Below, in pieces: positions 50,903 to 58,701 of a DNA stretch of 64,000 bases (within the stretch, counting starts at the first letter, position 1; the number at the start of each line of letters is the position of its first letter). The notes beneath the pieces were generated by a model. The model was not told the DNA's origin. It saw only the letters and a list, made by a program, of their open reading frames with translations, and searched no databases. The stretch is from Methylocaldum sp002005105. GTDB taxonomy: Bacteria; Pseudomonadota; Gammaproteobacteria; Methylococcales; Methylococcaceae. A program made the translations under genes and the position numbers. The DNA is taken from assembly GCF_051027545.1 (NCBI RefSeq), contig NZ_CP194902.1:124001-188000 (forward strand), given 5' to 3'.

Positions 50903-53002
50903 TTAACCCACAGATGCCTTCTTAATCACCGCGTCCGCAATGTTCGCAGGGGCTTCTTGGTATTTCTTGAATTCCATCGAGTAAGTGGCTCGACCCTGAC
51001 TTAATGAGCGCAGAGTGGTCGAATAACCAAACATTTCCGCCAAGGGAACTTCCGCCTTCAGCACCTTGATGCCGGCATTATCTTCCATCCCGAGCACCAT
51101 GCCGCGCCGCCTGTTCAAGTCACCCACGACATCACCCATATAATCCTCCGGCGTCTCGACGTCCACACTCATGATGGGCTCAAGCAGGACCGGATTGGCC
51201 TTACGGGCACCCTCTTTGAAACACATCGAGCCAGCGATCTTAAATGCCATTTCGCTGGAGTCTACGTCGTGGTACGAACCGTCGAACAGCGTGACTTTTA
51301 CGTCAACAACGGGGTAGCCGGCTAATATACCATTTTGCAGTTGCTCTTGCACACCTTTATCCACCGCCGGAATATATTCCTTCGGAACAACGCCGCCTAC
51401 GATCCCGTTGACAAACTCGTAACCGCCAGTCTCTAACGGCTCGATCCGCAACCACACGTGCCCATACTGACCGCGCCCACCGGTCTGGCGAATGTATTTC
51501 CCCTCTTGCTCGACCGACTTGCGGATGGTTTCCCGGTAGGCCACCTGGGGCGCACCCACGTTGGCTTCAACCTTAAACTCGCGCTTCATTCGGTCGACGA
51601 TAATCTCCAGGTGCAACTCCCCCATGCCGGAGATAATGGTCTGCCCCGACTCTTCGTCAGTGTGAACGCGAAAAGACGGATCTTCCTGAGCCAGTCGCTG
51701 CAGCGCGAGCCCCATCTTTTCCTGGTCACTCTTGGTTTTCGGCTCCACCGCAACCGATATTACCGGCTCAGGGAACTCCATTCGCTCGAGAACCACCGGC
51801 TTATCCACAGCCGAAAGGGTCGTCCCGGTAACAATATCCTTCAAGCCGACGCAGGCAGCAATGTCGCCAGCGCGAATCTCTTTTATCTCCTCACGGGTAT
51901 TGGCATGCATGCGCAACAATCGACCGATGCGCTCTTTGTTTCCGGATTGCGAATTAATTACGCTATCGCCGGAGCTCAATACACCCGAATAAACCCGAAC
52001 AAAGGTCAGGGTACCCACGAACGGGTCGGTCATAATTTTGAACGCAAGCGCCGAAAACGGCTCATTATCTTCCGATCTGCGCTCAACAGGCTGCCCGGAA
52101 TCCGCATCCGCTCCTTTTATAGGAGGCACATCCACCGGGGACGGCAGATAGTCGACAACCGCGTCCAACATGGCCTGCACACCCTTGTTCTTGAAGGCGG
52201 AGCCACAGAGCATTGGAACGATTTCGAGGCCGATAGTCCGCTTACGGAGCCCGCCTTTAATCTCGTCTTCAGAGAGCTCACCCTGCTCCAGATATTTATT
52301 CATCAACTCTTCGTCAGCCTCGGCCGCAGCCTCGACCATCTTTTCCCGCCACTCAACAGCAGCGTCCGCGAGCTCTGCGGGAATGTCCGCATACACAAAC
52401 GTCGCGCCGTGGTCTTCTTCGTTCCACACAATAGCCTTCATCTTCACAAGGTCGATTACGCCTTTGAACGAATCTTCAGCACCAACGGGAATTTGAATCG
52501 GAACCGGGTTCGCGCGCAGACGCTCACGCATCTGCTTATAAACCTTAAAAAAGTCCGCCCCCGTCCGATCCATTTTGTTTACGAACGCGATGCGGGGAAC
52601 GCCATATTTCGTAGCCTGGCGCCACACCGTTTCCGACTGGGGCTGAACACCACCAACCGCGCAGTAGAGCATGCAAGCGCCATCCAAAACGCGCATAGAA
52701 CGCTCTACTTCGATCGTAAAATCGACGTGCCCAGGAGTATCGATAATATTGATACGGTGCTCAGGATAGTTGAGACCCATACCCCGCCAATAGGTCGTAG
52801 TCGCCGCAGAGGTGATGGTGATACCACGCTCCTGCTCCTGCTCCATCCAGTCCATAGTAGCGGCGCCATCATGAACCTCACCGATCTTGTGATTTATGCC
52901 GGTATAAAACAACACACGCTCTGTGGTGGTAGTCTTACCCGCATCAATATGCGCGGAAATCCCGATGTTCCGGTATCTCTCGATTGGAGTCGTGCGTGCC
53001 AC
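50903..53002 (-). CDS. fusA: Elongation factor G
   Basis: The 699-residue GTPase has P-loop AHIDAGKTTTTERVL near residue 17, DTPGHVDFTIEVERSMRVLD, NKMDRTGADF, and domains II-V including the translocation domain IV (YIRQTGGRGQYGHVWL). EF-G drives translocation and, with RRF, ribosome recycling. It follows rpsG by 44 nt in the str operon order. Confidence 0.98.
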   Translation of the reverse strand: MARTTPIERYRNIGISAHIDAGKTTTTERVLFYTGINHKIGEVHDGAATMDWMEQEQERGITITSAATTTYWRGMGLNYPEHRINIIDTPGHVDFTIEVERSMRVLDGACMLYCAVGGVQPQSETVWRQATKYGVPRIAFVNKMDRTGADFFKVYKQMRERLRANPVPIQIPVGAEDSFKGVIDLVKMKAIVWNEEDHGATFVYADIPAELADAAVEWREKMVEAAAEADEELMNKYLEQGELSEDEIKGGLRKRTIGLEIVPMLCGSAFKNKGVQAMLDAVVDYLPSPVDVPPIKGADADSGQPVERRSEDNEPFSALAFKIMTDPFVGTLTFVRVYSGVLSSGDSVINSQSGNKERIGRLLRMHANTREEIKEIRAGDIAACVGLKDIVTGTTLSAVDKPVVLERMEFPEPVISVAVEPKTKSDQEKMGLALQRLAQEDPSFRVHTDEESGQTIISGMGELHLEIIVDRMKREFKVEANVGAPQVAYRETIRKSVEQEGKYIRQTGGRGQYGHVWLRIEPLETGGYEFVNGIVGGVVPKEYIPAVDKGVQEQLQNGILAGYPVVDVKVTLFDGSYHDVDSSEMAFKIAGSMCFKEGARKANPVLLEPIMSVDVETPEDYMGDVVGDLNRRRGMVLGMEDNAGIKVLKAEVPLAEMFGYSTTLRSLSQGRATYSMEFKKYQEAPANIADAVIKKASVG

Positions 53003-53046
53003 TGCTTTAACCTTCGCTAACCTAATTGGAGATAAGAAGTCACTGC

Positions 53047-53517
53047 TTACCAGCGATAATGAGAGAATGCTTTGTTTGCCTCTGCCATTCGGTGCGTATC
53101 TTCACGCTTCTTCACAGCCGATCCGCGATTCTCGTTCGCATCGAGCAGTTCGGCGGCCAACCTCATGACCATACCCTTCTCACTCCTCTTGCGAGCAGCA
53201 TCGATTAGCCAACGCATAGCCAAAGCAGCCCTACGCGCCGGACGAACCTCAACTGGAACCTGATAGGTAGCCCCACCAACGCGACGCGACTTGACCTCCA
53301 CCAGGGGCTGAACGTTTTCCAGGGCCTTGGTCAACACATCCAGGGACGATTGACTGGTCTTGGCAGAAATGTGATCCAAAGCACCATAGACCACCTTTTC
53401 AGCCACGGACTTTTTTCCGTCCAACATCAACATATTGACGAAACGAGCCAGTATTTCGCTGCCGAAGCGCGGATCCGGAATAACTTCTCTTCTTTGAGCG
53501 ACTCTTCTTCTAGACAT
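53047..53517 (-). CDS. rpsG: 30S ribosomal protein S7
   Basis: The 156-residue protein starts MSRRRVAQRREVIPDPRFGS and has the conserved LVEVKSRRVGGATYQVPVEV and RRAALAMRWLIDAARKR. S7 nucleates the 30S head; in relatives it represses the str operon by binding between rpsL and rpsG. The spacer to rpsL is only 19 nt here, short for that type of site. Confidence 0.98.
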   Translation of the reverse strand: MSRRRVAQRREVIPDPRFGSEILARFVNMLMLDGKKSVAEKVVYGALDHISAKTSQSSLDVLTKALENVQPLVEVKSRRVGGATYQVPVEVRPARRAALAMRWLIDAARKRSEKGMVMRLAAELLDANENRGSAVKKREDTHRMAEANKAFSHYRW

Positions 53518-53536
53518 AACGCAACCTGGAACTCAG

Positions 53537-53911
53537 TTAACTTTTCGGTCTTTTCGCACCGTACTTGGACCGCCCTTGGCGACGCTTTTGAACGCCCGCA
53601 GTATCAAGACTACCTCGAACAATGTGATACCTCACACCCGGCAAGTCTTTTACACGACCACCCCTAATTAAAACCACGGAGTGCTCCTGCAAATTGTGAC
53701 CCTCTCCACCAATGTAGCTGGTCACCTCAGCACCGTTCGTCAGGCGAACACGAGCCACTTTTCTCAAAGCGGAATTCGGTTTCTTAGGCGTAGTTGTATA
53801 AACGCGCGTACATACGCCACGCCTTTGAGGACAACTGTCCAGGGCCGGCACATTGCTTTTGTCTTTTTTTCTGACTCGCGGCTTCCGAACCAACTGGTTT
53901 ATCGTGCTCAT
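53537..53911 (-). CDS. rpsL: 30S ribosomal protein S12
   Basis: The ATG at 53911 (MSTINQLVRKPRVRKKDKS) gives 124 residues with GGAG 7 nt upstream; an in-frame start two codons earlier is less well placed. The decoding segment TTTPKKPNSALRKVARVRL carries Lys43, and GGRVKDLPGVRYH the second streptomycin-contact lysine, so the protein has the sensitive, wild-type residues. It is the first gene of the large ribosomal block. Confidence 0.97.
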   Translation of the reverse strand: MSTINQLVRKPRVRKKDKSNVPALDSCPQRRGVCTRVYTTTPKKPNSALRKVARVRLTNGAEVTSYIGGEGHNLQEHSVVLIRGGRVKDLPGVRYHIVRGSLDTAGVQKRRQGRSKYGAKRPKS

Positions 53912-54393
53912 TACCAAACTCCAAAACTTTTTCGCTCAACCTTCGGAAAAATCGTCACCAGAAACCTTGCCCACCCAAAACGTTAAAAGGCGCTGGTAAA
54001 GCGGCGAAATTTAAAACTAAAAAACCGACTTGTCAACATCACGCGACCGAAACCTAAAAACCCCAGAATCGCGAGACACAAAGAAATTGTCACTTCGAGA
54101 AACATCCCTTCTTAGCTGCTCCGAGATCTACGGAGGAATAAACTAGAACCGCGAACTTGGACGCTACCCACAATCCAATTACCCTCAATCCCGGCTCACA
54201 ATGACGATCGAGCACATCAACGCATCTTCACAGCCCATCACACCAATCACCGCGGACTGATGACACCCAAGAAGACAGAAGGGATAAGAAAGAAACCTTG
54301 CCAGGACCGCCCCGCGACCCCAGAGATCGCACGATGACTTCTTACTCGCGAGCCTGACACCAAAAAGCGAACAGAACTCACAACATGGAAATG
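53912..54393. other. Region between tRNA-Asn and rpsL
   Basis: About 480 bp. It holds the strong minus-strand promoter at 54008-54036 and a leader of about 90 nt before rpsL. In the remaining 350 bp I see no gene, repeat or clear terminator. rpoB and rpoC, often located upstream of rpsL, are absent. Confidence 0.6.
54008..54036 (-). promoter_or_regulatory. Main promoter of the rpsL-rplQ block
   Basis: On the minus strand TTGACA (54031-54036, consensus), a 17-bp spacer and TAAATT (54008-54013), with an AT-rich spacer. Transcription should start near 54001. Confidence 0.8.
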
Positions 54394-54469
54394 TGGCTCC
54401 CCCGGACGGGCTCGAACCGCCGACCCGCTGGTTAACAGCCAGCTGCTCTACCGACTGAGCTACAGGGGA
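54394..54469 (-). tRNA. tRNA-Asn (GTT)
   Basis: The minus strand folds as a 76-nt tRNA with acceptor arm TCCCCTG/CGGGGGA (one G-U), D-arm GCTCAGTCGGTAGAGC, anticodon arm GCTGG-CTGTTAA-CCAGC with anticodon GTT, T-loop TTCGAGC, and an encoded CCA at 54394-54396. Confidence 0.97.
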
Positions 54470-54537
54470 ACAAATTGAGTCGTGGGATTATAGAAACAGA
54501 CCAATCCCCTGTCAAACCCCACGCAAACCGTACAAGA

Positions 54538-54614
54538 TGGCGCGCCTGGAGAGATTCGAACTCCCGACCACCTAGTTCGTAGCCAGGTACTCTATCCAAC
54601 TGAGCTACAGGCGC
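54538..54614 (-). tRNA. tRNA-Arg (ACG)
   Basis: The minus strand folds as a 77-nt tRNA with a perfect acceptor stem GCGCCTG/CAGGCGC, D-arm GCTCAGTTGGATAGAG, anticodon loop CTACGAA (ACG, read as ICG after deamination), T-loop TTCGAAT and encoded CCA. It precedes tRNA-Asn by 68 nt on the same transcript. Confidence 0.97.
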
Positions 54615-54628
54615 GCGGCAGAAGGCGT

Positions 54629-54657
54629 ATTATGAATTATGGCACATGCCTCGTCAA
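54629..54657 (-). promoter_or_regulatory. Promoter of the tRNA-Arg/tRNA-Asn unit
   Basis: On the minus strand TTGACG (54652-54657), a 17-bp spacer and CATAAT (54629-54634), about 15 bp before the tRNA-Arg 5' end, followed by a GC-containing start region as in stable RNA promoters. Confidence 0.75.
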
Positions 54658-54762
54658 ATTATTTTTCTTAACAACTTCACCGCTTCTGATAGTTGCACCG
54701 GCCCTAACCGGAAAAGATCACGCACCAGCAAAAACGAATCAGAGCACTCCCACAGCAAACCT

Positions 54763-55368
54763 CTACCCATGCCTTGCCCGCAGGTGATGCCGATTCAATG
54801 CGAGCCACTGAAGACCTATGATGGGAATAGCGGCCTCAATTCGGCCCCGACTAAGCCAGTCCATCGCTTGATCGAAGCTCGCCACGCGAGCCAGAATATC
54901 TTCGTGCTCCTCTTCAACACCGTGAATACCACCCAAGCCCCGTGAGTCGACGATTCCACAATACAGCGTAATTTTTTCCGAACAACCGCCGGGCGTCGGA
55001 AAAAACTCGGCAATACGAATAAGCTCAGTGATTTCACATCCCGCCTCCTCGGCGGCTTCGCGATAGGCGACGTCTTCTGGACTTTCCCCTTGTTCGAAGG
55101 CTCCCGCCACGATTTCGAGCAACCACGGATCCCCATTCACAAACATGGCTCCGACCCTGAACTGCTCGATAAGCACCACTTGATCCGCCACAGGATCATA
55201 GGGAATAACGGCAACGCTCCTGCCACGATGAAACAACTCCCTATCCAAATAGTCACTCCAGCCTCCACGAAACAATGCATGCCTAAATCGTATGCGCGAC
55301 AGACTGAAGAATCCGCGATAGATCGGCTCTTCCTTGATCAACTCGAACGCCTTGTCGATTTCATTCAT
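54763..55368 (-). CDS. nudF: ADP-ribose pyrophosphatase (Nudix)
   Basis: The 201-residue Nudix hydrolase carries a perfect Nudix box at 89-110 (G-x5-E-x7-REAAEEAG) and the N-terminal dimer domain seen in ADP-ribose pyrophosphatases (FSLSRIRFRHALF), with AEFFPTPGGCSEKI after the box. It hydrolyses ADP-ribose to AMP and ribose 5-phosphate. It lies 12 nt after sppA. Confidence 0.94.
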   Translation of the reverse strand: MNEIDKAFELIKEEPIYRGFFSLSRIRFRHALFRGGWSDYLDRELFHRGRSVAVIPYDPVADQVVLIEQFRVGAMFVNGDPWLLEIVAGAFEQGESPEDVAYREAAEEAGCEITELIRIAEFFPTPGGCSEKITLYCGIVDSRGLGGIHGVEEEHEDILARVASFDQAMDWLSRGRIEAAIPIIGLQWLALNRHHLRARHG

Positions 55369-55380
55369 AATTGCGCCGAC

Positions 55381-56370
55381 CTAGTTCAAATAGGTGCCGG
55401 CCGATACAGCAGTGCGCAGCATGTGGCCGAATGTGATACCAATGCGACTTGTGACGCGGTCCCAAAGATTTTCCTCCGGTGTGTAATTGACCATATCCTT
55501 GGCACCGATCACCGATTCTGCAACAGAACGGACATCCCCAAGCCCATCCGCTAGTCCGAGCTTAATACCTTCGTCACCCGTCCAAACCAGCCCCGAATAC
55601 AGTTCAGGAGTATTCTCCTTGAGGCGTCCGGCCCGCCCTTGACGGACGGCATCGATAAACTGTTGATGAATTGCATTTAACACCGATTGCACATGTTCTT
55701 TTGCCACGGGGTCGACCGGCGAAAAAGGATCGAGAATCGCCTTGTGTTCTCCGGCCGTCATTACTCTGCGCTCGATACCGAGTTTGTTAATAGCATCCAC
55801 GAATCCGAAGCTGTCCATGATTACGCCGATCGATCCGACAATGCTCGATTGGTTGACGAAGATCTTATCGGCAGCGGAGGCAATGTAATACCCACCAGAA
55901 GTGCACATATCCGCAACCACCGCATAAATCGGGAGCTCCGGTTTTAGTTTTTTTATCCGTCGAATCTCCTCGTAAACGTAAGCCGACTGAACGGGGCTAC
56001 CACCTGGCGTATTCATGCGCAATATGATCCCTTTTGCACCAACTGCTTCCGCGGCTGCCCTAAGTCCTTCGATAATGGCATCGGCATTAGCCTTTTCCCC
56101 GGCGGCGATCATCCCCGCCACGTCAATAACAGCTGTATGACTTTTCTCCCCCCTACTACGCTGATCCGACAACGGTTGTGCAACCAACCAAAGCGCAACG
56201 CCAAAGTAGGCCAGCATAAGCAGCTTAAAAAATATTCCCCAGCGCCTCGCCTGTCGCTGTTCCGTAAGAGACGCCAACAGCACTTTTTCCAGCGTATCGC
56301 GCTCCCATGCGGGTGAAGGCGTCGGTGTTTCCGGCTCTTGCTCGATTTCACTCATGTCGCGTTGGTCCAT
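55381..56370 (-). CDS. sppA: Signal peptide peptidase SppA (S49 family, short type)
   Basis: The 329-residue protein has a cytoplasmic N-terminal region, one membrane helix (about 50-66, LLMLAYFGVALWLVA) and a single S49 domain. The nucleophile Ser lies in DMCTSGGYYIASAADKIF and the Lys in the downstream GEHKAILDPFSPVD segment typical of the short (36K) type. It degrades signal peptides in the periplasmic face of the membrane. It sits between the HAD phosphatase (52 nt away) and nudF. Confidence 0.94.
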   Translation of the reverse strand: MDQRDMSEIEQEPETPTPSPAWERDTLEKVLLASLTEQRQARRWGIFFKLLMLAYFGVALWLVAQPLSDQRSRGEKSHTAVIDVAGMIAAGEKANADAIIEGLRAAAEAVGAKGIILRMNTPGGSPVQSAYVYEEIRRIKKLKPELPIYAVVADMCTSGGYYIASAADKIFVNQSSIVGSIGVIMDSFGFVDAINKLGIERRVMTAGEHKAILDPFSPVDPVAKEHVQSVLNAIHQQFIDAVRQGRAGRLKENTPELYSGLVWTGDEGIKLGLADGLGDVRSVAESVIGAKDMVNYTPEENLWDRVTSRIGITFGHMLRTAVSAGTYLN

Positions 56371-56422
56371 AGCGTTATCTCAGTCGACTTCGTTTGCCTC
56401 AGATTCAAACCAAAGTAATTCG

Positions 56423-57073
56423 TCAGCTCAGAATTTCCAGAAGGTCGGTAGTCCGCTCTATACATGCCAAAGGATCAAACTCAGCCAACTCGAACAAATC
56501 ATTCGCACCGCATCCGACACCTACCGCAGCGACCCCGGCATTGTGAGCCATGCGCAGATCATGAAGCGAATCACCCACCATTAAAGTCCTCTCTCGGGCG
56601 ATGCCGGCTTCAGACATGAGTTGAAAGAGCATTTCCGGGTTCGGCTTGGAAACCGTCTCATCCGCACAGCGGGTCGAATGAAAAAACAGCTCCGTCCCAG
56701 TTGCGGCAAGCGCATGATTCAACCCCGCGCGGGTCTTCCCAGTAGCGACCGCAAGGCGGTAACCGCGCCCCCTCAACTCCGTCAACAGATCGAGCACACC
56801 AGCGAATAAACCATCCGCACTAATTATCCTGTCACCGTAATGACGGCGATAACCTTCCGCCAAGCGGCGCGCCATTTCGGAAGGATATTCGGGAAATAAA
56901 GCCTCCATCGCCTCCATCAACCCGAGACCTATGACGGATTTAGCCTCTTGGTCAGACGGAATAGGGAGACCGCAGCCGTGCGCAGCCCGCTGCAAGCAAT
57001 CCACGATCCATCCGACCGAGTCGAACAGAGTGCCATCCCAATCAAAAACCAAAAGATCGAATTGGTTCCTCAT
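56423..57073 (-). CDS. HAD-superfamily hydrolase, phosphoglycolate-phosphatase-like
   Basis: The 216-residue protein has the HAD motifs: nucleophile D11-W-D13-G-T, motif II VATGK, motif III KPNPEMLF and motif IV MVGDSLHDLRMA, with a helical C1 cap between residues about 18 and 85. Substrates of this group (phosphoglycolate, pyrophosphate and others) cannot be told from sequence. It overlaps rluC by 4 nt, an arrangement seen in many gammaproteobacteria next to rne. Confidence 0.9.
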   Translation of the reverse strand: MRNQFDLLVFDWDGTLFDSVGWIVDCLQRAAHGCGLPIPSDQEAKSVIGLGLMEAMEALFPEYPSEMARRLAEGYRRHYGDRIISADGLFAGVLDLLTELRGRGYRLAVATGKTRAGLNHALAATGTELFFHSTRCADETVSKPNPEMLFQLMSEAGIARERTLMVGDSLHDLRMAHNAGVAAVGVGCGANDLFELAEFDPLACIERTTDLLEILS

Positions 57074-58020
57074 CGCGGCAGCACTTTAAGAAATTCGGAA
57101 AGCTCCTGATCAAGCGGAGCCTTTACCTCGATCGGAGTGCCCGTACGCGGGTGGAGAAAAACCGTTTCCAAAGCGTGAAGAAAAAGACGTTTCAAACCAA
57201 GTCGACGAAACTCCCGATTGACTTTCTCATCGCCGTACCGCTCATCGCCGACAATGGGATGCCCCATAGATTGAGCGTGGACCCGAATTTGATGGGTTCG
57301 CCCAGTAACCGGACGTGCCTCAACTAGCGTCGAATCAAAATAGCGCTCCCTTCGCCTGAATTCGGTAACTGCGGGCTTACCCTCGCGCGCGACCTTAACC
57401 ATCCGTTCGCCGCTCTGCAAGACATTCTTTTTTAACGGCGCATCCGCAATCCATCGCGCTCTCGCCCACACTCCGGCAAGCAGTGCCAGGTAAACCTTCT
57501 TTACTTCGTCACCACGAAATTGCGCGTGCAGAGTTCGCAGGGCACTGCGCTTCTTGGCGATCAGCAAACAACCGGAGGTATCTCGATCCAAACGGTGCAC
57601 AAGCTCCAAGAACCGTGCCTCCGACCGGATTTCCCTCAACCCTTCGATCACACCGAAACTCAATCCACTACCGCCGTGCACGGCCATGCCAGCAGGTTTA
57701 TTAAGGACCAAAAGATCATCGTCCTCGTACAAAATGCGAGGCTCCAAACGGGCTCGCACGAAAGTCTCCGGAATTTGGCTGGGATTGCTCATCGTTACCC
57801 TAATCGGTGGAACACGGATCACATCCCCCGTATCCAGCCGATCTTGGGCCTGAATGCGTCCGCCATTTCGGCGGACTTCACCGGTACGCAAAATTCGATA
57901 AATATGGCTTTTCGGCACTCCCTTAAGGCGTGTGAATAGAAAGTTGTCGATTCGCTGCCCCGCGCTCTCCTCATCCACTTCGATCCATCTGACAGAGGCG
58001 CCACTCAATGCTTGTTTCAT
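57070..58020 (-). CDS. rluC: 23S rRNA pseudouridine synthase RluC
   Basis: The 316-residue protein has an N-terminal S4 RNA-binding domain (about 20-80, with RIDNFLFTRLKGVPKSHIYR) and the pseudouridine synthase domain with catalytic Asp145 in HRLDRDTSGCLLIAK and the motif ARPVTGRTHQIRVHA. RluC modifies three uridines near the peptidyl transferase centre. It is divergent from rne, its classical neighbour, which favours RluC over RluD. Confidence 0.95.
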   Translation of the reverse strand: MKQALSGASVRWIEVDEESAGQRIDNFLFTRLKGVPKSHIYRILRTGEVRRNGGRIQAQDRLDTGDVIRVPPIRVTMSNPSQIPETFVRARLEPRILYEDDDLLVLNKPAGMAVHGGSGLSFGVIEGLREIRSEARFLELVHRLDRDTSGCLLIAKKRSALRTLHAQFRGDEVKKVYLALLAGVWARARWIADAPLKKNVLQSGERMVKVAREGKPAVTEFRRRERYFDSTLVEARPVTGRTHQIRVHAQSMGHPIVGDERYGDEKVNREFRRLGLKRLFLHALETVFLHPRTGTPIEVKAPLDQELSEFLKVLPR

Positions 58021-58701
58021 AGGAACATAATATCAGCTTTGCCCAGCCAAATTGATGACTCTCCTTAAGATTGTTATAGTTAGCTTACGGTTGACAGCAA
58101 CCGAACGCCTAGTAGTTATCCGGACCGTGCCCGGTGGTGATAGCCCATGAAGAATTAGAACGGCCTGGACTAAATGGTCGATAAGAATGCCTATAAAGCA
58201 ATCTGTCTCGGGGCTACATGACATGGGGCGGGAGAATCGTAAGTTTCGCGGTTAAATGAGGACGCCGTCGCGCAGAGCGGCGGGATACGACTCGATTTTC
58301 GAGGTAGCGGGGCTCGACTGCTCACACGTCAGCCCAAAATAGTCCATCCCTGGCAAATGCCAGATCTAACCGAGAACCGTTTGCTGAACGGAATTATTGG
58401 CGACAGACAGAACATTTTGTTTAGAAGGTCAAAGTACCAAACAGAAAAATTTGGCCGGAAAAAACGACAACAGTAGGGTTTTTTCGCTCGACCCATGACG
58501 AGCGAGTATCGCGTGACCTGAAGAGAAGAATGGAACCCCCCTCCTCCGATTGAGGCAGGGTATCCCTCGCAACGTCAAGATTCGGTTTTCAGCGCAATAG
58601 GCGCATTCACGTCAATTGAGAACACGCTTTGATTGATAAGAACAATGGCTGCATGAAACCGCTTGCCCGCTTCTTCGGGGAACCGCTAAAGGACCAGCCG
58701 G
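58021..58701 (+). promoter_or_regulatory. Long upstream region and probable autoregulatory leader of rne
   Basis: A plus-strand promoter at 58052-58080 would give a leader of about 615 nt. It contains several hairpins: 58350-58363 (CTGGCA/TGCCAG), 58377-58391 (CCGTT/AACGG) and 58484-58505 (TCGCTCG/CGAGCGA), with AU-rich single-stranded stretches near 58410-58480. Escherichia coli rne has a long leader through which RNase E degrades its own mRNA; a similar role is inferred here. I see no open reading frame with a ribosome-binding site in it. Confidence 0.6.
58052..58080 (+). promoter_or_regulatory. rne promoter, overlapping a divergent rluC promoter
   Basis: Plus strand: TTGATG (58052-58057), 17-bp spacer, TATAGT (58075-58080). 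Minus strand: TTGCTG (58095-58100), 16-bp spacer, TATAAC (58073-58078). The two -10 boxes share bases, so rne and rluC transcription should exclude each other at this point. Confidence 0.65.

Noticed and set aside
51458..53020. 520-codon open frame antisense to fusA, with similar long antisense frames over tuf (49901-50899) and tsf (9385-10383)
   Set aside because: They mirror strongly codon-biased genes, have no family resemblance or ribosome-binding sites, and the opposite-strand products are certain.
54646..54945. 99-codon plus-strand frame over the tRNA promoter and nudF end
   Set aside because: It runs antisense to nudF and through the tRNA promoter, with no protein character.
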